A stretch of 64,000 nt of DNA from Polaromonas sp. (GTDB taxonomy: Bacteria; Pseudomonadota; Gammaproteobacteria; Burkholderiales; Burkholderiaceae_C), in contig JAAFIP010000003.1 in the NCBI GenBank assembly GCA_013297865.1, forward strand, positions 124,001 to 188,000, in the 5' to 3' direction. Numbering within the stretch: position 1 is the stretch's first letter; each line of letters begins with the position of its first letter. Position numbers and translations under genes: made by a program. Under the pieces are notes generated by a model that searched no databases, was not told where the DNA came from, and saw only the letters and a program-made list of their open reading frames with translations. Positions 25,310-34,839 of this stretch are shown piece by piece.

Positions 25310-26878
25310 TTAATCTTGCTTAGGGCCAGTGATAGGATCAGGTAGTGCGTCACCATCGCCATCACGGCGCGGACCACGGCGTCGGCGGCGGCGTTTTTTG
25401 ATCAGTGCTTCCTCGCTGTCGCCTTCTGCGGGGCTGGCATCTGGCGGTAGTGCATCGCTGGGGGCTTGGTGCACGCGGCTTATACGCTCGGCTTTGGGTT
25501 TGGATGGGGCGCGCGGCTCGTTGCGTTGCTGCTCTCGCAGCTGCTGTACCAAATCTTCCCGCGTGGCATGGTCTGCCATGCTGAACTCCTGCCACCAGTC
25601 GGCCAGGGAAATGTCGACTTCGCCAATATCGGCCCGCAGACGCAGAAAGTCAAAACCCGCCCGAAAACGCAGATGCTCCACCAGACTGAAAGGGGTGGAG
25701 CCCATGCGTTTGTCAAAGCGCGGTTGCATCATCCAGATCTCGCGCATGTCTGCGGCCAGCTTGCCGCGCCCACTCACATCGCCGATACGCAGGTTGAACA
25801 CATCGTCAATCGCCTCGGTGAGCGCAGGGAAAGGGTGATGGCCTTTTTTCAGCAGCTTGTCCCAGCCATCACGCACATCGGCCCACAGCACGCAGGCCAG
25901 CAGAAAGCTGGGTGCCACCGGCTTGCCTTCGCCCACACGGCGATCGGTGTCTTGCAGGGCTGCGGTGATAAAGGGCTGTACAGCGCGCTCCACCACCAGA
26001 TCGAGCAGGGGATAGATACCCTGAGCCAGGCCCAGTTTTTTCAGCTGCTCGATGCTTGCCAGCGCATGGCCGGTTTGCAGCAGCTTGAGCATTTCGTCAA
26101 ACAGCCGGCTTTGCGGCACATCGCCCAGCAAGGCTTTGCACTCGGCCAGGGGCTTGGCGGTTTTCGCGTCCATCTTGAAGCCCAGGCCTGACAGCTTGGC
26201 TGCAAAGCGCACGGCGCGGATGATGCGCACCGGGTCTTCGCGGTAGCGCGTGGCGGCGTCGCCGATCATGCGCAGGGTCAGCTTTTTGCTGTCGGCCAGG
26301 CCGTTGTGGTAGTCCACCACCACCTGCGTCTCGGGGTCGTAGTACATCGCGTTGATGGTGAAGTCGCGCCGCGCTGCGTCGTCCACTTGCGGGCCCCATA
26401 CGTTGTCGCGCAGCACGCGGCCACTTGCGTCAACGGCATGTTTCATGCCCGCCAGCTCGGTTTTAGAGGTCCGCTCGTTGCCGCCTACCTGCTCTGCATC
26501 CACGCTCTGCACATTGGCACGAAAGGTAGACACTTCAATCACCTCATGCTCGCGTCCACGGCCAAACACCACGTGCACGATGCGAAAGCGCCGCCCGATG
26601 ATGAAGGCGCGCTTGAACTGCTGCTTGACCTGCTCGGGCGTGGCATTGGTGGCTACGTCAAAGTCTTTGGGCCGCAGGCCCAGCAGCAGGTCGCGTACGG
26701 CACCACCGACAATATAGGCTTCAAAGCCTGCATCTTTCAAAGCCGTAACCACCTCCCACGCGCGGGGGTCTACCAGCTCACGGTTGATTTTGTGCTCAGA
26801 CTGCGGTATTTCCACCCGCTTGGCTGCCTTGCTGGCAGACTTGGGGGAGATGAGTTTTTCTATCAGTTTTTTAATCAT
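25310..26878 (-). CDS. pcnB: Poly(A) polymerase
   Basis: 522 residues. Adds 3' poly(A) tails that promote RNA decay. The nucleotidyltransferase core shows YIVGGAVRDLLLGLRPKDFDVATNATPEQV with the catalytic D-x-D, then RRDFTINAMYYDP, RYREDPVRIIRAVRFAAKLG-like and the PolyA_pol_C region. A strongly basic tail (KKRRRRRRGPRRDGDGD) is typical of PcnB rather than CCA-adding enzymes. The gene start overlaps the HAD stop by 4 bases, so the two are translationally coupled. Confidence 0.95.
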   Translation of the reverse strand: MIKKLIEKLISPKSASKAAKRVEIPQSEHKINRELVDPRAWEVVTALKDAGFEAYIVGGAVRDLLLGLRPKDFDVATNATPEQVKQQFKRAFIIGRRFRIVHVVFGRGREHEVIEVSTFRANVQSVDAEQVGGNERTSKTELAGMKHAVDASGRVLRDNVWGPQVDDAARRDFTINAMYYDPETQVVVDYHNGLADSKKLTLRMIGDAATRYREDPVRIIRAVRFAAKLSGLGFKMDAKTAKPLAECKALLGDVPQSRLFDEMLKLLQTGHALASIEQLKKLGLAQGIYPLLDLVVERAVQPFITAALQDTDRRVGEGKPVAPSFLLACVLWADVRDGWDKLLKKGHHPFPALTEAIDDVFNLRIGDVSGRGKLAADMREIWMMQPRFDKRMGSTPFSLVEHLRFRAGFDFLRLRADIGEVDISLADWWQEFSMADHATREDLVQQLREQQRNEPRAPSKPKAERISRVHQAPSDALPPDASPAEGDSEEALIKKRRRRRRGPRRDGDGDALPDPITGPKQD

Positions 26879-27546
26879 GTGTTCCAGAGATCCAGTATCC
26901 GCCAGCCACGCTGTATGGCCAGGGCACGCAAAGTGTCGTCAGGGTTGGTCGCCACGGGGGTATCGACCTTTTCCAGCAGCGGCAAGTCATTCATGCTGTC
27001 GCTGTAAAACGTGCTGTAGGCTACATCATCCCACGTCTTGCCGCGCTCAGCCAGCCACTGCATCACACGGGTGACTTTGCCCTCGCGAAAGCTCAGCGTG
27101 CCCTTGCGTTCGCCGCTGTACCAGCCACTGGCGTCTTTTTCCAGCTCCACGGCGATCAAATGTGCAAAACCCAGGCGCTTGGCAATGGGTGCGGTGACAA
27201 ACTCGTTGGTGGCCGTCACCAAAATCATGGTGTCGCCCGCTGCGCGGTGCTGCGCCAGCAAATCCAGGGCAGAGGGGCGGATGTTGTTTTCAATGACCGT
27301 GTCCATAAACTGCGCATGCGCAGCCTGCGACTTGGCCTTGCCCTGCGCGCGAATGGCCTCGGTGGCAAAGCGCAAATACGCATTCGGGTCCAGTGTGCCC
27401 GCTTTGTATTGGTCATAAAACGCATCATTGGCCTGCTTGAACGCATCGCGGTCACGCCAGCCCATCGCAATGGTGAACTCGCCCCAGCTATGGTCGCTGT
27501 CAATCGGCAGCAGGGTGTGGTCTAGGTCGAAGAGGGCGAGGTTCAT
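26875..27546 (-). CDS. HAD-IB family hydrolase (SerB-like)
   Basis: 223 residues. HAD motif I is LFDLDHTLLPID (D7 nucleophile, D9 acid/base), motif II is ILVTATN, and motif III/IV is FYSDSMNDLPLLEKVDTPVATNPD. The cap insert between motifs I and II is of the phosphoserine phosphatase type. Members next to pcnB are annotated as phosphatases of unknown or phosphoserine-like substrate. It lies 59 bases downstream of hda and overlaps pcnB. Confidence 0.9.
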   Translation of the reverse strand: MNLALFDLDHTLLPIDSDHSWGEFTIAMGWRDRDAFKQANDAFYDQYKAGTLDPNAYLRFATEAIRAQGKAKSQAAHAQFMDTVIENNIRPSALDLLAQHRAAGDTMILVTATNEFVTAPIAKRLGFAHLIAVELEKDASGWYSGERKGTLSFREGKVTRVMQWLAERGKTWDDVAYSTFYSDSMNDLPLLEKVDTPVATNPDDTLRALAIQRGWRILDLWNT

Positions 27547-27605
27547 GGTTGAAAGTGGGTCTTAGCTTGCTAAACAACAAAATATCATTTGATTTGTAGC
27601 ATTCA

Positions 27606-28280
27606 TTAAGCATGCTCGAGCATACTCTTGATCAACGGAATCGTGATCGCCCGTTTGGTAGACAAAGCATAGCCATCGAGCTGTTTGAGCAATTGCATCA
27701 GCGAGCCCAAATCACGGCTGAAGCGTTTGAGCATGAAGTCCATCACATCGTCGCCTAAAAACACGCCGCGTGCGTCGGCCTCTTGGCGCAGCACGGCGCG
27801 GCGCTCGGCTTCGGACAGGACATGCAGGGCAAAGACGTGGCCCCAGCCCAGGCGGGTGCGCAGGTCGTCGCGCAGTTGCAGGTCGGCAGGGGGCAGCGCG
27901 CCAGCGCCCAGCACCCAGCGCTGCTCGGTTTGGGCGTTGATAAACCAGTTGAAGGCGGCATGCTGCTGCACGGCAGTGTACAGGTGCACATCGTCGAGCA
28001 GCACGGCGCTCCAGGCGCGGTCAAACTCTGGCGGCTCGTGCACGCTGGCGTCGATCCAGCCCACGGACGCGCCTTGCTCGCGCAGCGCTTCGCGCACCGC
28101 CTTGAGCAGATGGGTTTTGCCGCTGGCGGTCTCGCCCCACAGGTAGGTCGGCACGGGCGAGCGCATGGCGCTGCTGGTCCACAGCTTGAGATGGGTGAGC
28201 GCAGCGTCGTTGGGGCCAGCGAGAAAATTGTCGAGACTGGCGCTGGGCGTAAGGCCGATGTCCAGTGCGATCTGCTGCAT
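27606..28280 (-). CDS. hda: DnaA regulatory inactivator Hda
   Basis: 224 residues. A DnaA-like AAA+ protein that, with the sliding clamp, stimulates ATP hydrolysis by DnaA and so prevents re-initiation. The N-terminal MQQIALDIGLTPSASLDNFLAG contains a clamp-binding-like segment. Walker A is WGETASGKTHLL and Walker B VLLDDVHLY; the arginine-finger region is DLRTRLGWGHVFAL. It lacks the DNA-binding domain of DnaA. It lies 6 bases downstream of the AI-2E permease gene, as in many relatives. Confidence 0.93.
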   Translation of the reverse strand: MQQIALDIGLTPSASLDNFLAGPNDAALTHLKLWTSSAMRSPVPTYLWGETASGKTHLLKAVREALREQGASVGWIDASVHEPPEFDRAWSAVLLDDVHLYTAVQQHAAFNWFINAQTEQRWVLGAGALPPADLQLRDDLRTRLGWGHVFALHVLSEAERRAVLRQEADARGVFLGDDVMDFMLKRFSRDLGSLMQLLKQLDGYALSTKRAITIPLIKSMLEHA

Positions 28281-28286
28281 CGTGGT

Positions 28287-29357
28287 CTAGCCCTGGTACA
28301 GCTTGGAAGCCATGTAGCTTGCCCTGAGGCGGCGGATGGCCACAAGCAGCACGGCGCTGGCAGGCAGCGCGATGAGCACGCCGACAAAGCCAAACAGCTG
28401 GCCAAATGCCAGCAGCATGAAAATCACTGCCAGCGGATGCAGGCCAATGCGCTCGCCGACCAGACGCGGCGTGAGAAACAGGCTCTCAATGATCTGCCCC
28501 GAGCCATACACCACGGCCACCATCACGATCGCCTTGATGGAGGCAAACTGCAGCAGCCCAGCCAGCACCGCCAGGATCAGGCCAATGCCAAAGCCCACGT
28601 AAGGCACGAACATGGCCAAGCCCGTAAACACGCCAATCGGCAGCGCCAGGTCCAGGCCAAACAGGGCCAGGCCCGTGCTGTAGTACGTAGCCAAAATCAT
28701 CATCACCAGCAGCTGGCCACGCAGATACTGGCCCAGCACCTCGTCAGACTCGCCTGTGAAGCTCTCAAAGCGCGCCTTCAGATGGCGCGGCACCAGCTCT
28801 TTGGCTTTGGCGACCAGGTTTTTCCAGTCCATCAACAGATAAAACAGGGCCACAGGAATCAGCACCAGATTGCCAATGACAACCAGGGCTACGCTGCCAC
28901 CGAGCTTGACCGAGGACAGCAGGGAGGAAAAGCTTTCTTCCAAATTGGTGTTGATGTATTTGAGCAGCAGGGCTTTGAGGTTGGCAACATCAATGGTGAA
29001 CTTGATACCCAGATTGGCCAGCAGGGGCGAGGCCCAGGCATTGAGTTTGTCAATCAGCGCGGGCAGCTGTTCGCGCAGCAAGGGGATTTCTTTGGCGAGA
29101 ATGGGCACCACCAGCAGCAGCACTGCCAGCATCACCAAAATAAACACCACTTCCACCAGCACCACGGCCAGTGCGCGCGGCAGCTTGCCGCCCCACAGAC
29201 CGTCCAGCTTGTCCACCACGGGGGTGAGCATGTAGGCCAGCACTGCGGCCACCACAAACGGGGTCAATACGGGGCCCAGTAGCCACACCAGCAGAGCAGC
29301 CAGCATGGCGATAGCCACCCAGGCAGCAGCGGTTTTTTGGGCGTTCGTAAATTGCAT
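28287..29357 (-). CDS. AI-2E family transporter (PerM-like)
   Basis: A 356-residue membrane protein with about eight hydrophobic segments. The N-terminal pair ([35 protein letters not shown]) is followed by a long amphipathic region and the family signature [19 protein letters not shown] ... [53 protein letters not shown]. Most family members probably move ions or other solutes rather than AI-2. It lies between purM (divergent) and hda, the standard betaproteobacterial order. Confidence 0.92.
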   Translation of the reverse strand: MQFTNAQKTAAAWVAIAMLAALLVWLLGPVLTPFVVAAVLAYMLTPVVDKLDGLWGGKLPRALAVVLVEVVFILVMLAVLLLVVPILAKEIPLLREQLPALIDKLNAWASPLLANLGIKFTIDVANLKALLLKYINTNLEESFSSLLSSVKLGGSVALVVIGNLVLIPVALFYLLMDWKNLVAKAKELVPRHLKARFESFTGESDEVLGQYLRGQLLVMMILATYYSTGLALFGLDLALPIGVFTGLAMFVPYVGFGIGLILAVLAGLLQFASIKAIVMVAVVYGSGQIIESLFLTPRLVGERIGLHPLAVIFMLLAFGQLFGFVGVLIALPASAVLLVAIRRLRASYMASKLYQG

Positions 29358-29495
29358 ACAGTGAAATGGGCGATAAGGCCTAGAATTAGGCCAATTTTAC
29401 GGGGCAAAACACGCAATTACCGTCCCGCAGCGCGTCCTTTTTATCCTGCTTGGAGCGATATCCGCCGCTCAGAGCGCCTAAACAGCTATGAAATC

Positions 29496-30530
29496 ATGAG
29501 CAATTCCACCCCCTTATCCTACAAAGACGCAGGCGTCGATATTGTTGCAGGCGACGCCCTGGTCGAGCGCATCAAGCCCTTGGCCAAAAAGACCATGCGT
29601 GAAGGTGTTTTGGCCGGCATTGGCGGCTTTGGCGCACTGTTTGAAGTGCCCAAGCGCTACAAAGAACCGGTGCTGGTGAGCGGCACGGACGGTGTGGGCA
29701 CGAAGCTGAAACTGGCGTTTGAATGGAACATGCACGACACCGTGGGCATTGACCTGGTGGCCATGAGCGTGAACGATGTGCTGGTGCAGGGCGCGGAGCC
29801 GCTGTTCTTCCTGGACTATTTTGCTTGCGGCAAGCTGGATGTAGACACCGCAGCCGCGGTGGTAGGCGGCATTGCCACCGGCTGCGAGCTGTCGGGCTGC
29901 GCGCTGATTGGCGGTGAAACAGCCGAGATGCCGGGCATGTACCCTGCGGGCGAGTACGACCTGGCGGGCTTTTGCGTGGGCGCGGTGGAGAAGTCCAAAA
30001 TCTTGACTGGCAAAGACGTGAAGCCGGGTGACGTGGTGCTGGGCCTGGCCTCTAGCGGCGTGCATTCCAACGGCTTCTCGCTGGTGCGCAAGTGTGTGGA
30101 GCGCGCAGGTGCGGCCATGCCCGCCACGCTGGACGGCAAGCCGTACAAGCAGGCACTGATGGAGCCTACCCGTCTGTACGTGAAAAACGTTTTGGCCGCG
30201 CTGGCTGCGCATCCTATCAAGGCTTTGGCGCACATTACTGGTGGTGGCCTGCTGGAGAACATTCCACGTGTACTGCCCGAGGGCACTGCCGCGCATTTGA
30301 AGAAAGGCAGCTGGCCGCAAACAGAGCTGTTTGCCTGGCTGCAGAAGACGGCGGCTATTGACGATATCGAGATGAACCGCACGTTTAACAATGGCATTGG
30401 CATGGTCGTTGTGATCGACCCCTCCAACTCCGCAGCATGCGCAGCTACTTTGCGTGCTGCGGGGGAGAAGGTGTTTGAGATTGGGGTGATTGCCCCGCAA
30501 GGTGCTGGGGAACAGGTGGTCGTTGCGTAA
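29496..30530 (+). CDS. purM: Phosphoribosylformylglycinamidine cyclo-ligase (AIR synthetase)
   Basis: 344 residues. The fifth step of purine synthesis, closing the imidazole ring with ATP. Typical stretches are [103 protein letters not shown] and [16 protein letters not shown]. The ATG at 29496 ([13 protein letters not shown]) is the only sensible start. Its Shine-Dalgarno sequence is weak. It is divergent from the AI-2E permease gene. Confidence 0.96.
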   Translation: MSNSTPLSYKDAGVDIVAGDALVERIKPLAKKTMREGVLAGIGGFGALFEVPKRYKEPVLVSGTDGVGTKLKLAFEWNMHDTVGIDLVAMSVNDVLVQGAEPLFFLDYFACGKLDVDTAAAVVGGIATGCELSGCALIGGETAEMPGMYPAGEYDLAGFCVGAVEKSKILTGKDVKPGDVVLGLASSGVHSNGFSLVRKCVERAGAAMPATLDGKPYKQALMEPTRLYVKNVLAALAAHPIKALAHITGGGLLENIPRVLPEGTAAHLKKGSWPQTELFAWLQKTAAIDDIEMNRTFNNGIGMVVVIDPSNSAACAATLRAAGEKVFEIGVIAPQGAGEQVVVA

Positions 30531-30555
30531 AGTGCGGTCGTTTTCCGTATTCTGG

Positions 30556-31180
30556 TTTTTGTAGTTCCTGATCTGGGTCCGCACGCTACCCAGGCGCCCT
30601 GGGGTAGTCCACCCGAGCACCGGCCCGCTTCGCGGGAAGCATCTGCGGTACGTAAAATTTGGGGAACCGGGCAAACTCGCGCTACGCGCTCAGACAGCGC
30701 CCGGTTCTGATCCCAAATTTTTCCGTTCCTCGAGCCCGGCGCTCTGATTGGGTGGACTACCCCAGGGCACCTGTGCAGCGTGCTCTTCACTGTTTTGGGG
30801 TTTCGCTCGGAGGTTTCGCGGTGGGGCTGTTAGGCCTTGGTTGGTCAGGGTCTCACTTCCCCATTCAGACTAGCCTGGAAGTCTTTGTAACTCCAAGGCA
30901 GGCACGGAGTGCACAGAGGGCTCAGAGCGCTCAGAGTGCAAAGAATCCCCCGTCCTCGCTCCGGCGCGCGGGCTTTGAACAAACCCATCCGCCAGGGTGA
31001 AGCGATGGGAGCGTGTCGATGAAAAAATCGCAGAAAGGCGCGGCCCGCCATCTCCAGATGACTACCAAGCATCACGCGTGTTTTCGGAGATTTTTTGCAG
31101 CGACATGTCCCATCGCCCGTCCAGGGTCAACTTCAGCTACAAGAGCATTGCCGCGGGCTGTTCAAAGGCAGCAAGGAACA
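30556..31180 (+). repeat. Large composite intergenic repeat, copy C
   Basis: Follows purM by 25 bases. It has one TTTTGTAGTTCCTGATCTG unit only (copies A and B have two), then the palindrome with perfect 19-base outer arms 30596-30614 and 30750-30768, a short imperfect 9-mer tract near 30908-30940, and the conserved tail with the small open frame starting at 31019. The 30531-31303 gap holds no other gene. Confidence 0.85.
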
Positions 31181-31244
31181 ACCAACAAACCACAGAAAAA
31201 AGCCAAACAGAAGGCTGCAAAAAGACTGATGCAAACAAGCAGGG

Positions 31245-31294
31245 TACTACAAAAACAATAGCTGCCCCCGCGATATTCTATTGGCCTGGAGCAC
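31245..31294 (+). repeat. Short dispersed repeat, copy 10
   Basis: TACTACAAAAACAATAGC continues as TGCcCCCGCGATATTC, then TATTGGCCTGGAGC. It lies right of large copy C and 10 bases past the radical SAM stop codon. Confidence 0.83.
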
Positions 31295-31303
31295 TAAAAC
31301 ACC

Positions 31304-32389
31304 CTAAAAAAGCGCCTCTTGCACTCCTCCAGGCGGACGAAATGCCTGCATATCCAGCTCCACTCGCGTGCGGTTGAAACCCAGCGTGTGCGCCGCCTTG
31401 GCAAACCGCGTGGCAATTAGCTGCGCCCACACACCATGGCCTTTCATGCGCGTGGCGAAGTCGCTGTCATAGTCGCGCCCTCCCCGCATCTCCCGTATCC
31501 GCGCCATCACCCTGGCAGCACGCTGCGGATAATGTTGTTGCAGCCAGTCCTGAAACAGCGGATTGAGCTCCCATGGCAGCCTCAGCACCGTGTAAAACGC
31601 GCTGCGTGCACCGGCCGCCCACGCAGCTTCCAGCACCTGCTCCATGTCCTCGTTGATAAACGGAATTTGCGGCGCCACGCTTACCCCCACGGGCACCCCA
31701 GCTTGCGCCAGCGTTTCGATGGTACGCAGACGGCGATGGGGCGCTGCGGCGCGTGGCTCCAGAATGCGGGCCAGTTTGGCATCCAGCGTGGTGATGGTGA
31801 CATATACCGCCGCCAGCTTCTGCGCGGCCATCGGCGCGATCAGATCTACATCACGCTCCACCCCGCTGGACTTGGTCACCAGACTGAATGCATGGTGGGT
31901 ATCGCGCATCACCTCAATCACCTGCCGTGTCAGCCCCAGCTCGCGCTCCACGGGCTGATAACAGTCGGTGGCCGAGCCAATGTTCAGCAGGCGCGGCACA
32001 TAGGCGGCGCTGGACAGCTCATTGCGCAATATCGCTGCGATGTTGCGCTTGGCCACAATTTTTGTCTCAAAATCCAGTCCCGGCGACAGGTTCAGGTAGC
32101 TGTGCGTGGGCCGTGCATAACAATAGATGCAGCCATGCTCACAGCCCCGGTAGGGGTTGATCGAGTAGTCGAAATAGATGTCTGGTGAATCGTTGCGCGT
32201 GATGATCGACTTGGCGTCCTCCAGGATCACCTGCGTCACCGGCGGCAATCGCTCGGACTGCTGCAGCGCTTCATCATCCAGCGTGCCCCAGCCATCATCA
32301 AACCCTTCGCGCGCATCCTTCGAAAACCGATGCGCAATCTGGTTGGCTGTGCCTCGGCCTTTGATGGCATGAACGGGAATACTGTACAT
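31304..32389 (-). CDS. PA0069 family radical SAM protein (spore photoproduct lyase-like)
   Basis: 361 residues. The radical SAM cluster motif C-x3-C-x2-C is in YRGCEHGCIYCYARPTHSY. The N-terminal IPVHAIKGRGTANQIAHRF and the block SILTRNDSPDIYFDYSINPY-like (here KSIITRNDSPDIYFDYSINPY) are typical of the PA0069 family. The family is widespread in proteobacteria and of unknown function, although distantly related to spore photoproduct lyase. No operon partner is clear; the next upstream gene is 66 bases away on the same strand. Confidence 0.9.
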   Translation of the reverse strand: MYSIPVHAIKGRGTANQIAHRFSKDAREGFDDGWGTLDDEALQQSERLPPVTQVILEDAKSIITRNDSPDIYFDYSINPYRGCEHGCIYCYARPTHSYLNLSPGLDFETKIVAKRNIAAILRNELSSAAYVPRLLNIGSATDCYQPVERELGLTRQVIEVMRDTHHAFSLVTKSSGVERDVDLIAPMAAQKLAAVYVTITTLDAKLARILEPRAAAPHRRLRTIETLAQAGVPVGVSVAPQIPFINEDMEQVLEAAWAAGARSAFYTVLRLPWELNPLFQDWLQQHYPQRAARVMARIREMRGGRDYDSDFATRMKGHGVWAQLIATRFAKAAHTLGFNRTRVELDMQAFRPPGGVQEALF

Positions 32390-32455
32390 TTAAACAGTAT
32401 AACCGCCGCCTACTTCTCTTGCAACGTCTGCCCTGGAATTCCTCCAAAGGCCCGC

Positions 32456-33592
32456 TCAGCCTATCCGCGCGGCGGCAATATCTGCTCCCTCGCGCAATGC
32501 GGTGAGCTTTTTCCAGGTGACGGCGGGGTCGATTTTTCCGTAGCCTGCAAAAGTGCCAAAGCCGCAATCCGTGCTGGCGATCACGCGCTCTGGTCCGACG
32601 ATCGCCGCAAAGCGTTCAATGCGCTGCGCAATCAGCTCGGGGTGCTCCACATAGTTGGAGCAGGTATCAATCAGGCCAGGGGCCAACACTTTGTCTTGCG
32701 GCAACTTCGTATCGCGCCAGATTTTCCATTCATGCTCATGCCGTGGATTGGCGGCTTCAAACAGGATGGTGGCGGGGCGCGCTTTCAGAATGATGTGAAT
32801 GATCTTCTCCAGCGCAATATCGTGATCATGCGGCCCTTCATAGTTGCCCCAGCAAATGTGCATGCGCATTTTCTCTGGTGCAATGTTGGCAGTGGCCGCA
32901 TTGAGCGCCTCCACATTCATCTCAATGGTTTTGAGAAAGGTGGCTTCATCCATGTCCTGGTAGCCCGTGTGGCGCGACATGGCCAGGTCGGGGCAGTCCA
33001 GCTGCAGCTCAAAGCCTGCAGCGGCAATGGCTTCGTATTCGGGGCGCATGGCGGCAGCCAGGTCTGCCAGATAGGCTTCGTGCGTGGGGTAATAGGCGTT
33101 GGCTTGAAACGCGGTGATCAGGCCGGGAGAAGCGGCGTTCAAAAACGCGCGCGTGCCTTTGCCGTGACGATCTAGCGCACTGCGAAAGCGCCGGATGTCG
33201 TCATGCAGCGGCTGCAGCGTGCGCAGGGTCACGGGGGCAATGCAGCTGGCGCGGGTGAACTCCTGCACGCCCATGATGGCAGAGAGTTTTTTGGTCAGCT
33301 CAGGCAGTGGCGCCAGATCCAGCGCGGGCTTGCGTGGACTGTTGCCGCCAAAGCCCGTCAGCCGCTCGATGATGTAGGTGGAATAGCCCACTTTGCCCAG
33401 CTCGCCGTCGCTCACGATGCTCACGCCAGCAGCGACCTGGTTGATCACCGCCTTGTCCACCGCGTCTTGCACCACCGTGTCAAATTCAGCTGCGTCATAG
33501 GGCTTGCCCGCATCGCGCGCCAGCAAAAGTGGTGTGAGTGCGGGGCCGCGCGGCAGGCTGCCTACATGGCTGGTGGCGATCTGGTGGGTCAT
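32456..33592 (-). CDS. Cobalamin-independent methionine synthase II family protein (MetE C-domain-like)
   Basis: 378 residues. A second MetE-barrel protein, distinct from the MesD-like one. Zinc-site residues are visible: H-x-C in MHICWGNYEGPHDHD, E in ILFEAANPRHEHE and C in IASTDCGFGTF. The first part reads TSHVGSLPRGPALTPLLL. This branch also contains epoxyalkane:coenzyme M transferases and many uncharacterised thiol methyltransferases, so methionine synthesis is not assured. The ATG at 33592 is preceded by AAAGGAGACACAT, an excellent ribosome-binding site; the longer frame is rejected. Confidence 0.85.
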   Translation of the reverse strand: MTHQIATSHVGSLPRGPALTPLLLARDAGKPYDAAEFDTVVQDAVDKAVINQVAAGVSIVSDGELGKVGYSTYIIERLTGFGGNSPRKPALDLAPLPELTKKLSAIMGVQEFTRASCIAPVTLRTLQPLHDDIRRFRSALDRHGKGTRAFLNAASPGLITAFQANAYYPTHEAYLADLAAAMRPEYEAIAAAGFELQLDCPDLAMSRHTGYQDMDEATFLKTIEMNVEALNAATANIAPEKMRMHICWGNYEGPHDHDIALEKIIHIILKARPATILFEAANPRHEHEWKIWRDTKLPQDKVLAPGLIDTCSNYVEHPELIAQRIERFAAIVGPERVIASTDCGFGTFAGYGKIDPAVTWKKLTALREGADIAAARIG

Positions 33593-33742
33593 ATGTGTCT
33601 CCTTTTTGTAGGGGTCAAAGTATGACACGCCTTGGACAGCAAGCGCCCTGCATCCATCGGCGAAAACCCCACCCAGCACTTCTCACTCTGCCTGCAATCG
33701 TGTAGACCAGCGCAGGGATGGCATATTAGTTGCTGTAAGTGA

Positions 33743-33760
33743 AATGACTTATTAGTCATT
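33743..33760. promoter_or_regulatory. Inverted repeat upstream of the Bug protein gene
   Basis: AATGACT-TATT-AGTCATT, a perfect 7-bp inverted repeat about 52 bases before the start codon at 33812. Its size and position suit a GntR- or MarR-type operator, but no regulator gene is adjacent. Confidence 0.35.
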
Positions 33761-33811
33761 CCAACCACATCTCATTCCGATACAAGAATGAATATTTCAC
33801 TAGGAGCAACC

Positions 33812-34801
33812 ATGAAGCGTCGTGATGTTTTGGCCGCTGGTGCGGCATCGTTTGTAGCAGCCCCCGCCTGGGTGGGAGCGCAAAGCCCTGCCTGGCCCAC
33901 CCGTGGCCCGGTTCGGCTGGTAGCGCAGTTTCCGCCTGGCGGCTTGGTAGATACCGTGTCGCGCCTCATTGCGCCGCACCTGTCGCAAGCGCTGGGGGGA
34001 CAGACGGTGCTGGTTGAAAACCGTGCTGGTGCCGGTGGCTTGATCGGCACGCAATACGTGTCAAGCCAGCCTGCTGACGGCTATACCCTGCTGGTCAGCC
34101 ATGCCTCCGTGCACGTGTATGCCACGGCGACGCGCAAGGTCATGCCTTTTGACCCCGTGGGTGACTTCACCCACATGGGCATGCTGGTCGAAGCGCCGAT
34201 GACATTATTGGTGCGTGGCAACTCGCCCTACCAAACGCTGGAGCAGTATGTCACTGCCGCCAAGACCAAGCCTGTACGCTACGGCTCCTCGGGCATTGGC
34301 TCGGCCAACCACCTGTTTGGCGAGATGCTCAAGCTCGAAGGCAAAGCGCCACAGCATGACCACATTCCCTACCAGGGCAGTGCACCGGCCATGCAGGATT
34401 TGCTCGGTGGTCAGATTGACAGCCTGTTCGACCCAGTGACCACCAACGTGGCGCAGCTCAAAGGCGGCTCGCTGCGTGCGCTGGCTGTTTCCACGCCCGC
34501 CCGTCTGCCTGCTTTGCCCAATATCCCCACCTTTGCCGAGCTGGGCTACCCCAAGCTCACCGGTTCGCAGTGGCTGGGCTTGTCTGCGCCCAAAGGCTTG
34601 CCCGCGCCGATCGTGCAGCGCCTGTCTGCCTTGATCCCTGAAATTCTGGCCAAGCCCGATGTCGCTGCCAGACTGGATGAACTGCAGACCTTGCCGCGCA
34701 AGACCCCTGTGCTGGGCAACGACTTTGTGCAAATCATCAATTCGCAGATCGACACCTGGCGCGCTGTGGCCAAACAGGCTAACGTAGAAGTGATCACGTA
34801 A
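33812..34801 (+). CDS. Tripartite tricarboxylate transporter substrate-binding protein (Bug family)
   Basis: 329 residues. The N-terminus MKRRDVLAAGAASFVAAPAWVGAQ has a twin-arginine-like signal ending near residue 24. The Bug fold follows: WPTRGPVRLVAQFPPGGLVDTVSRLIAPHLSQALGGQTVLVENRAGAGGLIGTQYVSSQPADGYTLLVS. These periplasmic proteins bind carboxylates or related metabolites; many, as here, have no neighbouring membrane genes. TAGGAGC precedes the ATG at 33812. Genes for an NTF2-like protein and a deacetylase-like protein follow. Confidence 0.92.
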   Translation: MKRRDVLAAGAASFVAAPAWVGAQSPAWPTRGPVRLVAQFPPGGLVDTVSRLIAPHLSQALGGQTVLVENRAGAGGLIGTQYVSSQPADGYTLLVSHASVHVYATATRKVMPFDPVGDFTHMGMLVEAPMTLLVRGNSPYQTLEQYVTAAKTKPVRYGSSGIGSANHLFGEMLKLEGKAPQHDHIPYQGSAPAMQDLLGGQIDSLFDPVTTNVAQLKGGSLRALAVSTPARLPALPNIPTFAELGYPKLTGSQWLGLSAPKGLPAPIVQRLSALIPEILAKPDVAARLDELQTLPRKTPVLGNDFVQIINSQIDTWRAVAKQANVEVIT

Positions 34802-34839
34802 CTTAGAATGGGGCATCACCAGCCGCAGGAGATATTCGT

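Noticed and set aside
27783-29282. 499-codon open frame on the plus strand
   Set aside because: Antisense to hda and the AI-2E transporter; Gln/His-rich shadow translation.
29377-29392. GGCCTA-GAAT-TAGGCC hairpin between the AI-2E gene and purM
   Set aside because: Only six base pairs, in a region where short palindromes are common; no basis for calling it an operator.
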